A stretch of DNA of 14,231 bases from Minisyncoccota bacterium (GCA_025453415.1 JALOQL010000013.1:1-14231), one strand, 5' to 3'; shown: positions 1-6,240, numbered from the stretch's first letter. Notes: generated from the sequence alone by a model not told the origin. Translations and numbers: made by a program.

Positions 1-1450
1 CCAATTCCGCCAATTCCTTCAAATTTGCTTTAATATCGATCGGAGCCTCCTCTTCAAAGGTATCAACATAACGGGTTATGTTGAGGTTAAAGTCGTTTTT
101 CTTGCTGATTTCATCAAAGCCAACTTTGCGGGCGAATTTTTCGATGTTCTTGCGGTTTTTGTAGGTATTGTAGATTTTTTCGATGTTTTCCTCGGCCAGA
201 ATGTTTTGCGCCTTGCCCGGTTTATATTGCTTGGACGCCTCGATAAATAAAATATCTTTTTTGGCTTCATTGGCCCCACCAATTTCGCGAGAGCGGTCGA
301 TCACTAAAATCGCCACCGGGATTCCGGTCGTCTGGAACAATCCAGCTGGTAAACCAATTACCGCATCAATAATATTTTCTCGTACCAGCTGTTCGCGGAT
401 CTTGCCTTCGGCGCCGCCGCGGAATAATACGCCGTGCGGCACGATCACCGCAATCCGGCCGGTTTTTGGCTTGGCGGTTTCCACCATGTGAGTGATAAAA
501 GCAAAATCACCCTTATCTTTGGGCGGTACGCCGCGCCAAAAGCGTTTATGTTTGTCGCTTTCGGCATCATCCGCACCCCATTTTTTAAGTGAAAAAGGCG
601 GATTGCTCACACAGGTGTCAAACTTCATCAACTGGTCGTTTTCTGTTAAAAGCGGGTTATTTAATGTGTCGCCCCATTCCAGCCGGGCTGAATCCTTGCC
701 GTGTAAAAACATATTCATCCGGGCCAGTTGATAGGTCGATCCGGTAGATTCCTGGCCATAGAGCGCGTAATTTTGGGAGCCGCTTTTTTCCACTTCCTCA
801 CCGGCCAGCAAAAGCAGGCCGCCCGAGCCGCAACACGGATCGCAAATCCTATCGCCGGCCTTGGGTTGCGCCAGAATTGCCACTAATTTGGCTACATTGC
901 GCACGGTAAAGAATTCCCCCGCCTTTTTCCCGGCGTCGGCGCCAAATCGCTCAATCATATACATATACGAATTGCCGATAATGTCATCGCCCGCGTCGGC
1001 CAGATCAATTTTGGCAAAGTCCTGGATCAAGTGGCGCAACATTTTGTTACGCTCGGCCAACTTGCCCAAAGTTGATTCGGAGTTGAAATCCACACTAAAA
1101 ACTCCTTCCAGTTTTTCGCGGTTGGCCTCTTCAATACGTTCAAGGATTTTGTTTATCTCTTCCCCGATATTATCCTGCTCGATAATGCTGTAAATATATT
1201 CAAACGAAGAATTTTGCGGCAAATAAAACCGGTCCAGCTTCATTTTTTCCTCAATCCGCTGCCGGTCATCATTAAACCGCTCCCGGTATTGTTCATATTT
1301 TTTCTTCGTTAAGTCGCTTAAATACTTAAAGAAAAGCATTGCCAGCACATAATCTTTGTAAATTCCGGCATCAACCTGCGTCCGCGACGAATCCGCCGCG
1401 GCCCAAAGCACCTTATTGAGCTCCTCCTGTGAGTATTTTTTAGATGTCAT
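1..1450 (-). CDS. hsdM: Type I restriction-modification DNA methyltransferase subunit M, partial (C-terminus beyond left edge)
   Basis: This is the N6-adenine methylase subunit of a type I restriction-modification system, which pairs with HsdS and uses S-adenosylmethionine. The reading frame is open from ATG at 1450 to the window edge, giving 483 codons. An N-terminal helical HsdM_N domain covers about residues 8-150. The linker motif GEFFTVRNVAKLV (about 178-190) has V where most family members have P. SAM motif I is DPCCGSGG (204-211) and the catalytic motif IV is NPPF (283-286), both intact. The start overlaps the hsdS stop in an ATGA arrangement, so translation is probably coupled. No hsdR is visible; it could lie beyond the left edge. 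Family assignment is very secure. Whether the system restricts or only methylates cannot be told from this window. Confidence 0.96.
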   Translation of the reverse strand, partial: MTSKKYSQEELNKVLWAAADSSRTQVDAGIYKDYVLAMLFFKYLSDLTKKKYEQYRERFNDDRQRIEEKMKLDRFYLPQNSSFEYIYSIIEQDNIGEEINKILERIEEANREKLEGVFSVDFNSESTLGKLAERNKMLRHLIQDFAKIDLADAGDDIIGNSYMYMIERFGADAGKKAGEFFTVRNVAKLVAILAQPKAGDRICDPCCGSGGLLLLAGEEVEKSGSQNYALYGQESTGSTYQLARMNMFLHGKDSARLEWGDTLNNPLLTENDQLMKFDTCVSNPPFSLKKWGADDAESDKHKRFWRGVPPKDKGDFAFITHMVETAKPKTGRIAVIVPHGVLFRGGAEGKIREQLVRENIIDAVIGLPAGLFQTTGIPVAILVIDRSREIGGANEAKKDILFIEASKQYKPGKAQNILAEENIEKIYNTYKNRKNIEKFARKVGFDEISKKNDFNLNITRYVDTFEEEAPIDIKANLKELAEL

Positions 1451-2022
1451 ATTTTTTCAAAAATAGAGTTAGCGATATTTTTCTTAATTTGTATTTTTCT
1501 ATAGCAAATTTCTTCTTGCTGCTTTAAGTTCTTGGCCAATTTAACAATTATCCGCTGTTTATCAACCTCTGGTAAGGGAATGTTTATTTTTACAATTTCA
1601 CTGCGCAATAGCGCTTTAATATGCGAACCAGTGGCAGTTTCCATTATTCTCTTCTGCCCTTCACTGGAATTTATAAAAACCGAAACATAATCGGGCAAAA
1701 CTTTATCAGAAATAGCTCTAATTATATAAACGGATGATGCAACAACTATATTGGTCGTTAAATCTTGAAATACGGCCGCGCGGAACGAACCGATTCCACT
1801 TCCGCGCGAAACGATCACAATATCGTTGTTCTGTAAAAAAAACTGACCCCGCGCTTTTTCAAACAAAATTCTAGATAAATTTTGATTACCGTTTAATTTT
1901 TGCCCAGCAATAATGTTTTTCGCCTGTAGCACAAATACATTCCCATCAGAATTGTTTTCCAGAGCGCCGCGAAAAGTGTAGCCCGATATTATATTTGCGA
2001 TCTGCTCAAGTTTTACTTGCAT
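1447..2022 (-). CDS. hsdS: Type I restriction-modification specificity subunit, single recognition domain (half-size HsdS)
   Basis: This is the DNA-recognition subunit that guides HsdM. The protein has 191 residues, about half the usual 400 or so. It contains one target-recognition domain (about 1-150, ending in the typical LLRSEIVKINIPLPEVDKQ stretch) and one C-terminal helical spacer rich in Lys, Gln and Ile (about 151-191). Half-size S subunits are known to work as dimers, giving a symmetric split target, so this may be complete rather than truncated. It precedes hsdM and shares ATGA with it, the reverse of the common hsdM-hsdS order. A candidate promoter (TTGACT, 17 bp, TAGAGT) ends only 6 nt before the ATG and no Shine-Dalgarno is visible, which suggests a leaderless transcript. 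Confidence 0.9.
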   Translation of the reverse strand: MQVKLEQIANIISGYTFRGALENNSDGNVFVLQAKNIIAGQKLNGNQNLSRILFEKARGQFFLQNNDIVIVSRGSGIGSFRAAVFQDLTTNIVVASSVYIIRAISDKVLPDYVSVFINSSEGQKRIMETATGSHIKALLRSEIVKINIPLPEVDKQRIIVKLAKNLKQQEEICYRKIQIKKNIANSIFEKI

Positions 2023-2028
2023 ACATAG

Positions 2029-2057
2029 ACTCTACTGTAACATAAATAAAAAGTCAA
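2029..2057 (-). promoter_or_regulatory. Candidate hsdS-hsdM promoter, leaderless
   Basis: Reading on the minus strand, TTGACT (2057-2052), a 17-bp spacer and TAGAGT (2034-2029) stand 6 nt upstream of the hsdS ATG. Initiation about 7 nt after the -10 box would fall at or next to the A of the start codon. The -10 box matches TATAAT at only 4 of 6 positions, so this is a moderate call. Confidence 0.5.
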
Positions 2058-2065
2058 ATCCCACC

Positions 2066-2085
2066 AAAAAAAGAGGTTTTCCCTC
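2066..2085 (-). terminator. Short rho-independent terminator after relE
   Basis: On the minus strand, GAGG, a loop GAAAA, CCTC and then seven T lie 10-29 nt after the relE stop. The stem is only 4 bp but the T-run is good and the position fits. It also separates the toxin-antitoxin transcript from the hsdS promoter that begins 9 bp further on. Confidence 0.45.
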
Positions 2086-2094
2086 CCTTAAGGC

Positions 2095-2346
2095 TTAATA
2101 AATTCCTTGGCGGTGGCCGATGGAGATTACAATGATAAGCAGTTCTTTTTTATAGATGGAATAAATTATGCGGTAAGGCCAGATCCGCATTGAGTATTGG
2201 CCGGCGCGTTTGCCTTCTAGCTTTTTACCCGCATACGGGTCATTAGCGATTACGCTAAAAGCGGCTAGGGCGCGGCAATAATCCTTTTGGGGCAATTTAT
2301 TCAGTTCTTTTTCCGCGCTTGGCTTGAGTCTTAGCTGGTATGCCAT
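2095..2346 (-). CDS. RelE/ParE-family toxin
   Basis: This is a probable ribosome-dependent mRNA interferase or ParE-like toxin. The 83-residue product starts MAYQLRLKPSAEKELNKLP, the standard beta strand plus alpha-1 opening of the RelE fold. It ends in the family pattern YSMRIWPYRIIYSI...LLIIVISIGHRQGIY, with the basic and aromatic residues (R and Y in the central strands, H and R near the C-terminus) expected of an active toxin. The frame is open upstream to 2403, but family alignment puts the start at the ATG at 2346. There is no clear ribosome binding site, and the start lies inside the antitoxin gene, so translation is likely coupled to it. The 50-bp overlap with the antitoxin is unusually long. 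Confidence 0.88.
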   Translation of the reverse strand: MAYQLRLKPSAEKELNKLPQKDYCRALAAFSVIANDPYAGKKLEGKRAGQYSMRIWPYRIIYSIYKKELLIIVISIGHRQGIY

Positions 2347-2659
2347 ATTTTTTTGCCGTTTTATCGGCGACCACAAAACCTTCCTTGGCGAGAAGCTGTT
2401 CAAGGGTGGTCCAATTTTTATATTCCCCGCTCTTTACTGCTTCGTCGGCCTCTTTAACATCCTTATCGAGATTCGGGAACTGGCGCATCACTTCAACCGT
2501 TTCCCGCCAGGAATCAAATTGTTCGGCCGACATCAAAACCGCCTTGGGCCGTCCTTTCTCGGTTAAGGTATAGTAATTGTCCGGTTTTTGGATTTCCTCG
2601 GCAATTTCAAAAATTCTCTTTCTTGCCTCGGAAATCGAGATTGTGGTTTTGGGATCCAT
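2297..2659 (-). CDS. Phd/YefM-family antitoxin
   Basis: This is the antitoxin partner of the overlapping RelE-like gene and the likely autorepressor of the pair. The 120-residue protein opens with the YefM/Phd DNA-binding fold: ISISEARKRIFEIAEEIQKP (8-27), then the beta hairpin YYTLTEKGRPKAVLMSAEQF. The middle (about 65-95, KDVKEADEAVKSGEYKNWTTLEQLL) resembles the flexible toxin-wrapping segment. The tail is highly basic (about 100-120) and is encoded over the first 50 bases of the toxin gene in another frame. The gene has its own promoter and a palindromic operator candidate immediately upstream. Confidence 0.88.
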   Translation of the reverse strand: MDPKTTISISEARKRIFEIAEEIQKPDNYYTLTEKGRPKAVLMSAEQFDSWRETVEVMRQFPNLDKDVKEADEAVKSGEYKNWTTLEQLLAKEGFVVADKTAKKYGIPAKTQAKRGKRTE

Positions 2660-2666
2660 ACGTTTG

Positions 2667-2708
2667 CGTTATGTGTACATAATAACGTACATCGGCGCTT
2701 GCTGTCAA
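2667..2708 (-). promoter_or_regulatory. Toxin-antitoxin promoter with overlapping palindromic operator
   Basis: On the minus strand, TTGACA (2708-2703), an 18-bp spacer and TATTAT (2684-2679) form a good sigma-70-type promoter. An inverted repeat CGTTAT...ATAACG (2667-2687), with the palindrome TGTACA near its centre, covers the -10 box and the expected start site. Autorepression by the Phd/YefM antitoxin at such a site is standard for the family. The -35 box includes the TGA stop codon of radC (2707-2705), so the two genes abut with no spare sequence. Confidence 0.7.
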
Positions 2709-3364
2709 ATCAGACTTTTGTCTTTGAGGCTGGTGAATGAATTTGCCGTTACAATTACATGGTCAATAATACCGATACCCAGTATTTTGCCTGATTCCGA
2801 GAGTCTTTTGGTAATTGCCAGATCTTCGGCCGATTCCTCGATGTTTTGTGATGGATGGTTATGTGCCACGATCACGCTGGCGGCGTGGAGTGCCACTGCC
2901 GGTTCAAATACTTCGCGGGGATGGACCAGGCTGGCGTTGAGGGTGCCGATGGAGATTATTTGGCGTTCGATTAATTTATTTTGAGTATCCAGGTAAAACG
3001 CGACGAAATGTTCTTTTTTCGAGGCGCGGAAATCGGCGCACAGTTTCCAGACATCATCGGGGGTTAAAATTTCCGGTTTTGGGGCGTTCACGCGCTTTCC
3101 AAATTCCAGCGCGGCGATTACCTGCATGGCTTTGGCCTTGCCCAAGCCTTTTTCTTTCAACAAATCTTCCAGGGTAATCTTTTCACTTCCCACTTTTTCG
3201 ATCAGTTTGATTATCTGTTTTGAAAGCGTCAGGACGTTGAGTCCCTTTATCCCCGACCCCAACAAAACCGCCAGCAATTCGGAATCCGCCAGCTTATCCG
3301 GTCCGTATTTTTCCATTTTCTCCCGCGGCCGGTCAACTTTTTCCAAATCCTTTATTCTTGCCAT
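2705..3364 (-). CDS. radC: RadC family JAMM-domain protein
   Basis: RadC/UPF0758 proteins have an N-terminal helix-hairpin-helix region and a JAB1/MPN metalloprotease-like domain. Their cellular role is unsettled despite the historic link to DNA repair. The 219-residue product is full length. The N-terminal part has RPREKMEKYGPDKLADSELLAVLLGSG (12-38) and a helix-hairpin-helix-like LKEKGLGKAKAMQVIAALEFGKR (69-91). The JAMM metal site is HNHPSQNIEESAED (168-181), matching the HxHP[ST]x(8)D pattern. The ATG is preceded by a TTGAAA/TAAATT promoter only 8 nt away and no Shine-Dalgarno, suggesting a leaderless mRNA. The 3' end supplies the -35 box of the toxin-antitoxin promoter. Confidence 0.95.
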   Translation of the reverse strand: MARIKDLEKVDRPREKMEKYGPDKLADSELLAVLLGSGIKGLNVLTLSKQIIKLIEKVGSEKITLEDLLKEKGLGKAKAMQVIAALEFGKRVNAPKPEILTPDDVWKLCADFRASKKEHFVAFYLDTQNKLIERQIISIGTLNASLVHPREVFEPAVALHAASVIVAHNHPSQNIEESAEDLAITKRLSESGKILGIGIIDHVIVTANSFTSLKDKSLI

Positions 3365-3372
3365 ATTTAACC

Positions 3373-3401
3373 AATTTACATCCTTTGCCCTTATTTTTCA
3401 A
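3373..3401 (-). promoter_or_regulatory. radC promoter, leaderless module copy 1
   Basis: On the minus strand, TTGAAA (3401-3396), a 17-bp spacer and TAAATT (3378-3373) are followed by GGTTAAAT and then the radC ATG. The same geometry and similar sequence recur before dinD (5579-5607) and before the 7993 gene (8002-8030). The upstream edge touches the 92-bp dispersed repeat. Confidence 0.7.
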
Positions 3402-3494
3402 TCAAAATTCGTGAACCTTCTTTTTGTCGCGATTCTGATTGTGCCGGAGCTTCATCGGGGTAAGTAGCTTGTTACATAACAAGGTAAGTAGCAA
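3401..3494. repeat. Dispersed intergenic repeat, copy A
   Basis: About 93 bp here align with 7404-7495 with roughly ten substitutions and one indel. The right half contains a near-perfect palindrome CTTGTTACATAACAAG flanked by direct copies of GGTAAGTA. Both copies lie in the same orientation, and both are followed on the right by a GCACAGAG hairpin terminator. In one plus-strand frame four of the early differences fall at third codon positions, but there is no start codon, so I treat it as a repeat and not a gene. Confidence 0.7.
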
Positions 3495-3526
3495 CCGGCG
3501 GGCGAATGACTTGCCGTTCCTGTTTG

Positions 3527-3557
3527 AAAAGCACAGAGTTTTCCCTCTGTGCTTTTT
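3527..3557. terminator. Bidirectional hairpin terminator after copy A
   Basis: AAAAGCACAGAG, a loop TTTTCC, and CTCTGTGCTTTTT form a perfect 12-bp stem with T-runs on both strands. It sits downstream of the minus-strand gene that ends at 3647 and downstream, in plus orientation, of dispersed repeat copy A. The same GCACAGA stem recurs at 7497-7526. Confidence 0.75.
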
Positions 3558-3572
3558 CGGCGGATTAATGTA

Positions 3573-3617
3573 AAAAAATATGGTTGCCGGCGATTTTGAT
3601 CTAATTTGCCGGCAACC
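3573..3617 (-). terminator. Rho-independent terminator for the 3922 gene
   Basis: On the minus strand GGTTGCCGGC (3617-3608) pairs perfectly with GCCGGCAACC (3591-3582) across a 16-nt loop and is followed by ATATTTTTTT. It stands 30 nt after the stop of the small minus-strand gene. With the next hairpin it makes a double terminator. Confidence 0.75.
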
Positions 3618-3646
3618 CGCGAGATTTCAAATTGTAGCCTTGTGCA

Positions 3647-3922
3647 TTAGGTGCCCTGGTGTTCTAATACCGCCTCCTTGATGAAGTCCGCAATAGAATC
3701 CGAGATTACGGAAGCTTCGGTTCCCTTTTCGAGGACTTGATATACAATTACCTTGGCCCCATTCATACCTATTAGCTTGTAATGGGTGAGGTACTCTTTG
3801 ACAGCTTCCTTAACCGTGTTTTCCAGGTTACCCCGCCGCTCGAACCGCATGATCTTTTCGCAGTCACCAACTATTACTTTATATGTGCTTCTATCCTTTT
3901 TCTTGTCTTTAGCCTCGGCCAC
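3647..3922 (-). CDS. Conserved-looking small protein of unknown function
   Basis: I do not recognise this 91-residue protein. I place the start at the GTG at 3922 because an AAGGAG Shine-Dalgarno lies exactly 8 nt upstream; a TTG at 3928 is only 2 nt from it. The N-terminus is Lys/Asp-rich (EAKDKKKDRS). It is followed by an apparent beta-alpha-beta-alpha pattern: YKVIVGDCEKIMRFE, then a helix NTVKEAVKEYLTHYKLIG, a strand AKVIVYQVLE, and a C-terminal helix SDSIADFIKEAVLEH. There is no signal peptide or membrane segment, so it is probably cytoplasmic. It is monocistronic, with its own promoter and two terminators. Its function cannot be inferred from this context. Confidence 0.75.
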   Translation of the reverse strand: MAEAKDKKKDRSTYKVIVGDCEKIMRFERRGNLENTVKEAVKEYLTHYKLIGMNGAKVIVYQVLEKGTEASVISDSIADFIKEAVLEHQGT

Positions 3923-3952
3923 AAACAAGTCTCCTTCGCTGTTACTGGGCCT

Positions 3953-3981
3953 TTAATACCAGTTTTTATCGGTAAAAGCAA
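3953..3981 (-). promoter_or_regulatory. Candidate promoter of the 3922 gene
   Basis: On the minus strand TTGCTT (3981-3976), a 17-bp spacer and TATTAA (3958-3953) lie about 30 nt upstream of the chosen GTG start. Spacing is ideal, but the -35 box matches the consensus at only half its positions. Confidence 0.4.
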
Positions 3982-3986
3982 ATTGT

Positions 3987-4040
3987 CGCGCTTGCCGAGG
4001 TCAAACCTCGTTTCGCGCTTGCCGAGGTCAGACCTCGTTT
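3987..4040 (+). repeat. Palindromic repeat units R1 and R2 in tandem
   Basis: Two direct copies of a 27-bp unit containing CTTGCCGAGGTCARACCTCG stand head to tail. The R2 core CGAGGTCAGACCTCG (4023-4037) is a perfect inverted repeat with a one-base centre; R1 (3996-4010) has one change at the tip. Related units lie at 5214-5240, 6418-6459 and 7353-7397, all in the same orientation. Confidence 0.8.
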
Positions 4041-4093
4041 GACCTAGACCGCGTTTGTCCTATTATTATTGTTCCGCTCCCCTTAGTTTTTCC

Positions 4094-4117
4094 GGCTCCC
4101 CGCCATGGCGGGGAGCC
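4094..4117. terminator. Strong perfect hairpin, terminator-like
   Basis: GGCTCCCCGC, CATG, GCGGGGAGCC is a perfect 10-bp GC-rich stem with a 4-nt loop. It is flanked by TTAGTTTTTCC on the left and TTTGCGTTTT on the right. It could end transcription on either strand, yet no gene reads into it from either side, so its role is unclear. Confidence 0.5.
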
Positions 4118-4136
4118 TTTGCGTTTTAATGATAAA

Positions 4137-4160
4137 CGCGCGGAGGATTGCCGTCCGCGG
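4137..4160. repeat. Second palindromic repeat type, unit 1
   Basis: CGCGGA (4139-4144) and TCCGCG (4154-4159) form a short stem in a frame reading GCGCGGAGGATTGCCGTCC. It resembles the element at 7286-7314 (GCGCGTGGAGGGTTGACCTC), which has the same layout and a longer stem. Confidence 0.45.
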
Positions 4161-4228
4161 GGCGGGCAAGCAAAAACCGCCTTTTGGGCGGGTGGATCCC
4201 CTATTTTTGCGCAAACCGCGTTCATGTA

Positions 4229-4262
4229 TTGACAAAATCTAAAAATAGCTTATTGCTATATC
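4229..4262 (+). promoter_or_regulatory. Candidate promoter of the 4317 gene
   Basis: A consensus -35 box TTGACA lies at 4229-4234. The best -10 candidate is an extended one, TGCTATATC (4254-4262), but the spacing of 22 bp is too long for a normal pair. The extended -10 alone may suffice. Confidence 0.35.
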
Positions 4263-4316
4263 AGCATGTTAAGTTTATTCGACTTACGTGCGCTCTTTCA
4301 AAAAGGAGTCTTGTTA

Positions 4317-5153
4317 ATGGACGCAAAGGTAAAAGAAGTCAGTATACAATCGGACGCTGTCAGATTGATCGCGGCAATTCTTGCCGAGATGGAGCCGGAT
4401 GAAAGAATGCTCTTAAGATTGACGCAGCGGAAGGGAGATTTGGTAAAAACATTTGAGGAGCTTTCTTTGCCGCCGCACAGTAGTATGCAAAGGAGGATTA
4501 CGGAGAAAGGTTATCCCTTCGGGTTTGGAGTTCTGCCTGTCGCGACCCAAATGGCGAATTTAATTCGGTGCTTTCCGCAGCTAAAGATTCCGGAATATAC
4601 ACCGAAAGCCATTGGAAAAGCTCTTCCTAGACGGGCGGACGGCAATTTAGTCATTCCACGTCCGGAGTTGATCGGAGGCGATTATGCAGAGTCAACACAC
4701 AAAATGATCCAGGCCCTTGGCTTGGCTTGCGGAGGCTTACAATTGTGGGCCGGGTACGGCAAGCAAACGATCAGTCCGACGGCAGAATACCAAGAATTCA
4801 TAAGTTGCTTGGAGGCGGAGCAAACCGGTGATTTCCTGGTTTTCCCGGGCCAACTGGGACGGTTGCGCGCCGGGTGGGGAGTCGATTACTTCGATAGGGC
4901 GAGGATGGAATATGAATATCCTCTAGGCACCTACGCGGTAGTGGCATCGTTGTTGGCAAATGGGGGGCTTCTTGGACCGGGTGCTCAATTGGGATTGATT
5001 TGTGCCGGTGACAATTTGCCTACAAGAAAAAAGAAAATAGAGACCTTGGCACCCACTTTCTTCCGCCTAAAAGATAGAATAACGATGGGCACGCTTTCCC
5101 GCAAGTATGGATTATCAGAGATGGGAATACCCTCCGGTTTCCTGATTATTTAA
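4317..5153 (+). CDS. Hypothetical protein, orphan family
   Basis: I do not recognise this 278-residue protein. The frame is open from an ATG at 4266, but I choose the ATG at 4317 because a clear AAGGAG lies 8 nt upstream. It is the best ribosome binding site in the window. The sequence has no signal peptide or obvious membrane span. The N-terminal 60 residues look helical (LIAAILAEMEPDERMLLRLTQRKGDL). The middle and C-terminal parts are Gly-rich (LGLACGGLQLWAGYGKQ, LANGGLLGPGAQLGLICAGD), like an alpha/beta globular domain. It is one of only three plus-strand genes, flanked by its own promoter and a good terminator, with a base composition closer to 50% GC than its AT-rich surroundings. That could mean transfer, but this is weak evidence. 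Confidence 0.85.
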   Translation: MDAKVKEVSIQSDAVRLIAAILAEMEPDERMLLRLTQRKGDLVKTFEELSLPPHSSMQRRITEKGYPFGFGVLPVATQMANLIRCFPQLKIPEYTPKAIGKALPRRADGNLVIPRPELIGGDYAESTHKMIQALGLACGGLQLWAGYGKQTISPTAEYQEFISCLEAEQTGDFLVFPGQLGRLRAGWGVDYFDRARMEYEYPLGTYAVVASLLANGGLLGPGAQLGLICAGDNLPTRKKKIETLAPTFFRLKDRITMGTLSRKYGLSEMGIPSGFLII

Positions 5154-5157
5154 AAGT

Positions 5158-5191
5158 CTATGTGCAAAATGCCCGCATAGCTTATTTTTTT
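5158..5191 (+). terminator. Rho-independent terminator of the 4317 gene
   Basis: CTATGTG (5158-5164) pairs with CGCATAG (5174-5180), with one G-T wobble and a 9-nt loop, and is followed by CTTATTTTTTT. It begins 5 nt after the stop codon. The antisense frame that extends the dinD remnant runs straight through this hairpin, which argues that the extension is not real DinD. Confidence 0.75.
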
Positions 5192-5213
5192 ATAAAACGA
5201 AGAATTAACAATT

Positions 5214-5240
5214 CGCGCTTGCCGAGGCCAGGCCTCGTCA
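5214..5240 (+). repeat. Palindromic repeat unit R3 at the broken end of dinD
   Basis: The core CGAGGCCAGGCCTCG (5223-5237) is a perfect inverted repeat. Compared with R2, both stem positions have changed together (T-A pair to C-G pair), which preserves pairing. The unit lies where DinD similarity ends. Confidence 0.75.
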
Positions 5241-5578
5241 TTCCGAATCTCTTCTTTGCGTGGATCGCCATTCTGCGCGATTAAATAACAGGCATAGCGT
5301 GAAAGGCCATAGTCATTCACTTCCCTTTTTGTTTCCCTGCGCGTTCCCGTGGCAATGGTTATCATTTCGCTGGCGCCGGCGAAATGATCCTCCACGTTTT
5401 GGCCGCTATTCTTGCAGGCGGTTTTCGCCCTTTCGATTGCCGGCAAGAATTTGCCGTATTCGGTGTAGCCAAGTAGTTTGTATAGATCGCGCGCCCGCCA
5501 GTATTCCTGGCCATATTCGTTGATTTTCTTAATTTTTTCAAATATGTTTTCCGCCATGGATTTTTGCCATATTAAACC

Positions 5579-5607
5579 AATTTACAACCTTTGGGTAGTT
5601 TTTTCAA
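5579..5607 (-). promoter_or_regulatory. dinD promoter, leaderless module copy 2
   Basis: On the minus strand TTGAAA (5607-5602), a 17-bp spacer and TAAATT (5584-5579) are followed by GGTTTAAT and ATG (5570). The block from CAAAGG to ATGGC is nearly identical to the radC promoter block (3360-3386), including the last bases before the start. TCGCGACA also occurs upstream of both. Confidence 0.65.
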
Positions 5608-5631
5608 TTTTGGCGGCTTTTGTGTCGCGAG

Positions 5632-6240
5632 CTAGGATTTCGGTAGGTTTTCCATTTCGGTCACCAGTTTTTCGTATTCGGCGAACATGGGGTTGTCCCA
5701 GGAGGCTTTGAGCATTTCCAGGACTGACCGGTAAAACCAGAGTTGTTTTTCTTGGCCGCGGGAAAATTTTTGCCATACGGCCTCCCCCATTATGGCGTGC
5801 GCTTCGATTATCGATTCCGCGTTGTTGATCTTGTCGGCGCAGCAAACCGCTTTGGCGGCCGGCGATCCCTGGGCGACCTGTTTCAAATACTCTTCCCGGC
5901 TTTCTTCCCATGATCGATGGCCCAAATGCGATACGGTTTTGACGGTTTCCACGACTTTGGCCCCGAGCCGGTTTTCCAGTTCGGTTTCGGGAAAATCGGT
6001 ATCTTCCAAAACGTCGTGGACCAGGCCGGCGGCCACCACCTCTTTGTTAAAGCCGTATTCCGCCAGATTTTGCGCCACCATCACCGGGTGCACGATATAG
6101 GGCGCGTCCTCGGTCTTCCGCTTTTGTCCCTGGTGCGCTTCCAGCGCGATCAGGAACGCGTCATGCAGTAATTTGTCGCCGTTCATGTTGTTTTGGTCTT
6201 TATTTAGCTCCTTTATGAATTTATAGCACAGCGTCATCAT
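5632..6240 (-). CDS. RelA/SpoT-type HD-domain phosphohydrolase (MESH1-like)
   Basis: This small stand-alone HD hydrolase resembles the hydrolase domain of Rel/SpoT enzymes and MESH1, which remove pyrophosphate from (p)ppGpp. The 202-residue protein shows AHQGQKRKTEDAPYIVHPVMVA (35-56, first metal histidine and the nucleotide-binding RK), AAGLVHDVLEDTD (70-82, the HD pair and ED motif) and CADKINNAES (134-143, the distal Asp). There is no synthetase, TGS or ACT domain. I prefer the ATG at 6240 because it overlaps the stop of an upstream reading frame as ATGA. An internal ATG at 6186 (MNGDKLLHDAF) is nearer to where family members usually begin. The substrate could be ppGpp or another nucleotide. 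The gene ends 25 bp before the dinD promoter. Confidence 0.88.
   Translation of the reverse strand: MMTLCYKFIKELNKDQNNMNGDKLLHDAFLIALEAHQGQKRKTEDAPYIVHPVMVAQNLAEYGFNKEVVAAGLVHDVLEDTDFPETELENRLGAKVVETVKTVSHLGHRSWEESREEYLKQVAQGSPAAKAVCCADKINNAESIIEAHAIMGEAVWQKFSRGQEKQLWFYRSVLEMLKASWDNPMFAEYEKLVTEMENLPKS

Larger units (their letters stand above)
3923..4316. other. Hairpin-rich divergent intergenic region
   Basis: No gene is visible in these 394 bases between the divergent 3922 (minus) and 4317 (plus) genes. The stretch contains the minus promoter, two tandem palindromic units (3987-4040), a strong 10-bp hairpin (4094-4117), a second palindrome type (4137-4160), a minus-strand terminator-like hairpin (4172-4191: CCGCC, CAAAA, GGCGG, TTTTT) and the plus promoter. 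Such hairpin density suggests repeat accretion, or possibly a small structured RNA. Confidence 0.6.
5150..5557 (-). pseudogene. dinD: DinD-like DNA-damage-inducible protein, 3'-truncated
   Basis: Residues 1-104 match the N-terminal half of DinD (DNA-damage-inducible protein D): FEKIKKINEYGQEYWRARDL, LLGYTEYGKFLPAIERAKTA, and LSRYACYLIAQNGDPRKEEI. In intact family members (about 270 residues) this last motif continues with a segment like ALAQTYFA. Here the similarity stops at residue 104 (about 5246), and 8 bp later lies the palindromic repeat unit R3 (5214-5240). The frame then runs through repeat DNA and the terminator of the opposite gene to a chance stop at 5150. The gene is therefore a truncated remnant. 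The promoter upstream is intact, so a short protein could still be made. An out-of-frame ATG at 5570 lies 8 nt after the -10 box; the true start at 5557 is 13 nt further on. Confidence 0.85.

Noticed and set aside
2324..2984. Plus-strand frames across the toxin-antitoxin and radC genes
   Set aside because: No ribosome binding sites, and the minus-strand families there are certain.
3401..3463. Plus-strand short frame IKIREPSFCRDSDC with third-position differences between the two repeat copies
   Set aside because: No start codon, an indel between the copies changes the frame, and only about four informative differences. Too little to call a gene.
3987..4040. Two tandem 27-bp repeats that could suggest a CRISPR array
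   Set aside because: The copies are directly adjacent with no unique spacers and the unit recurs singly elsewhere; there are no cas genes.
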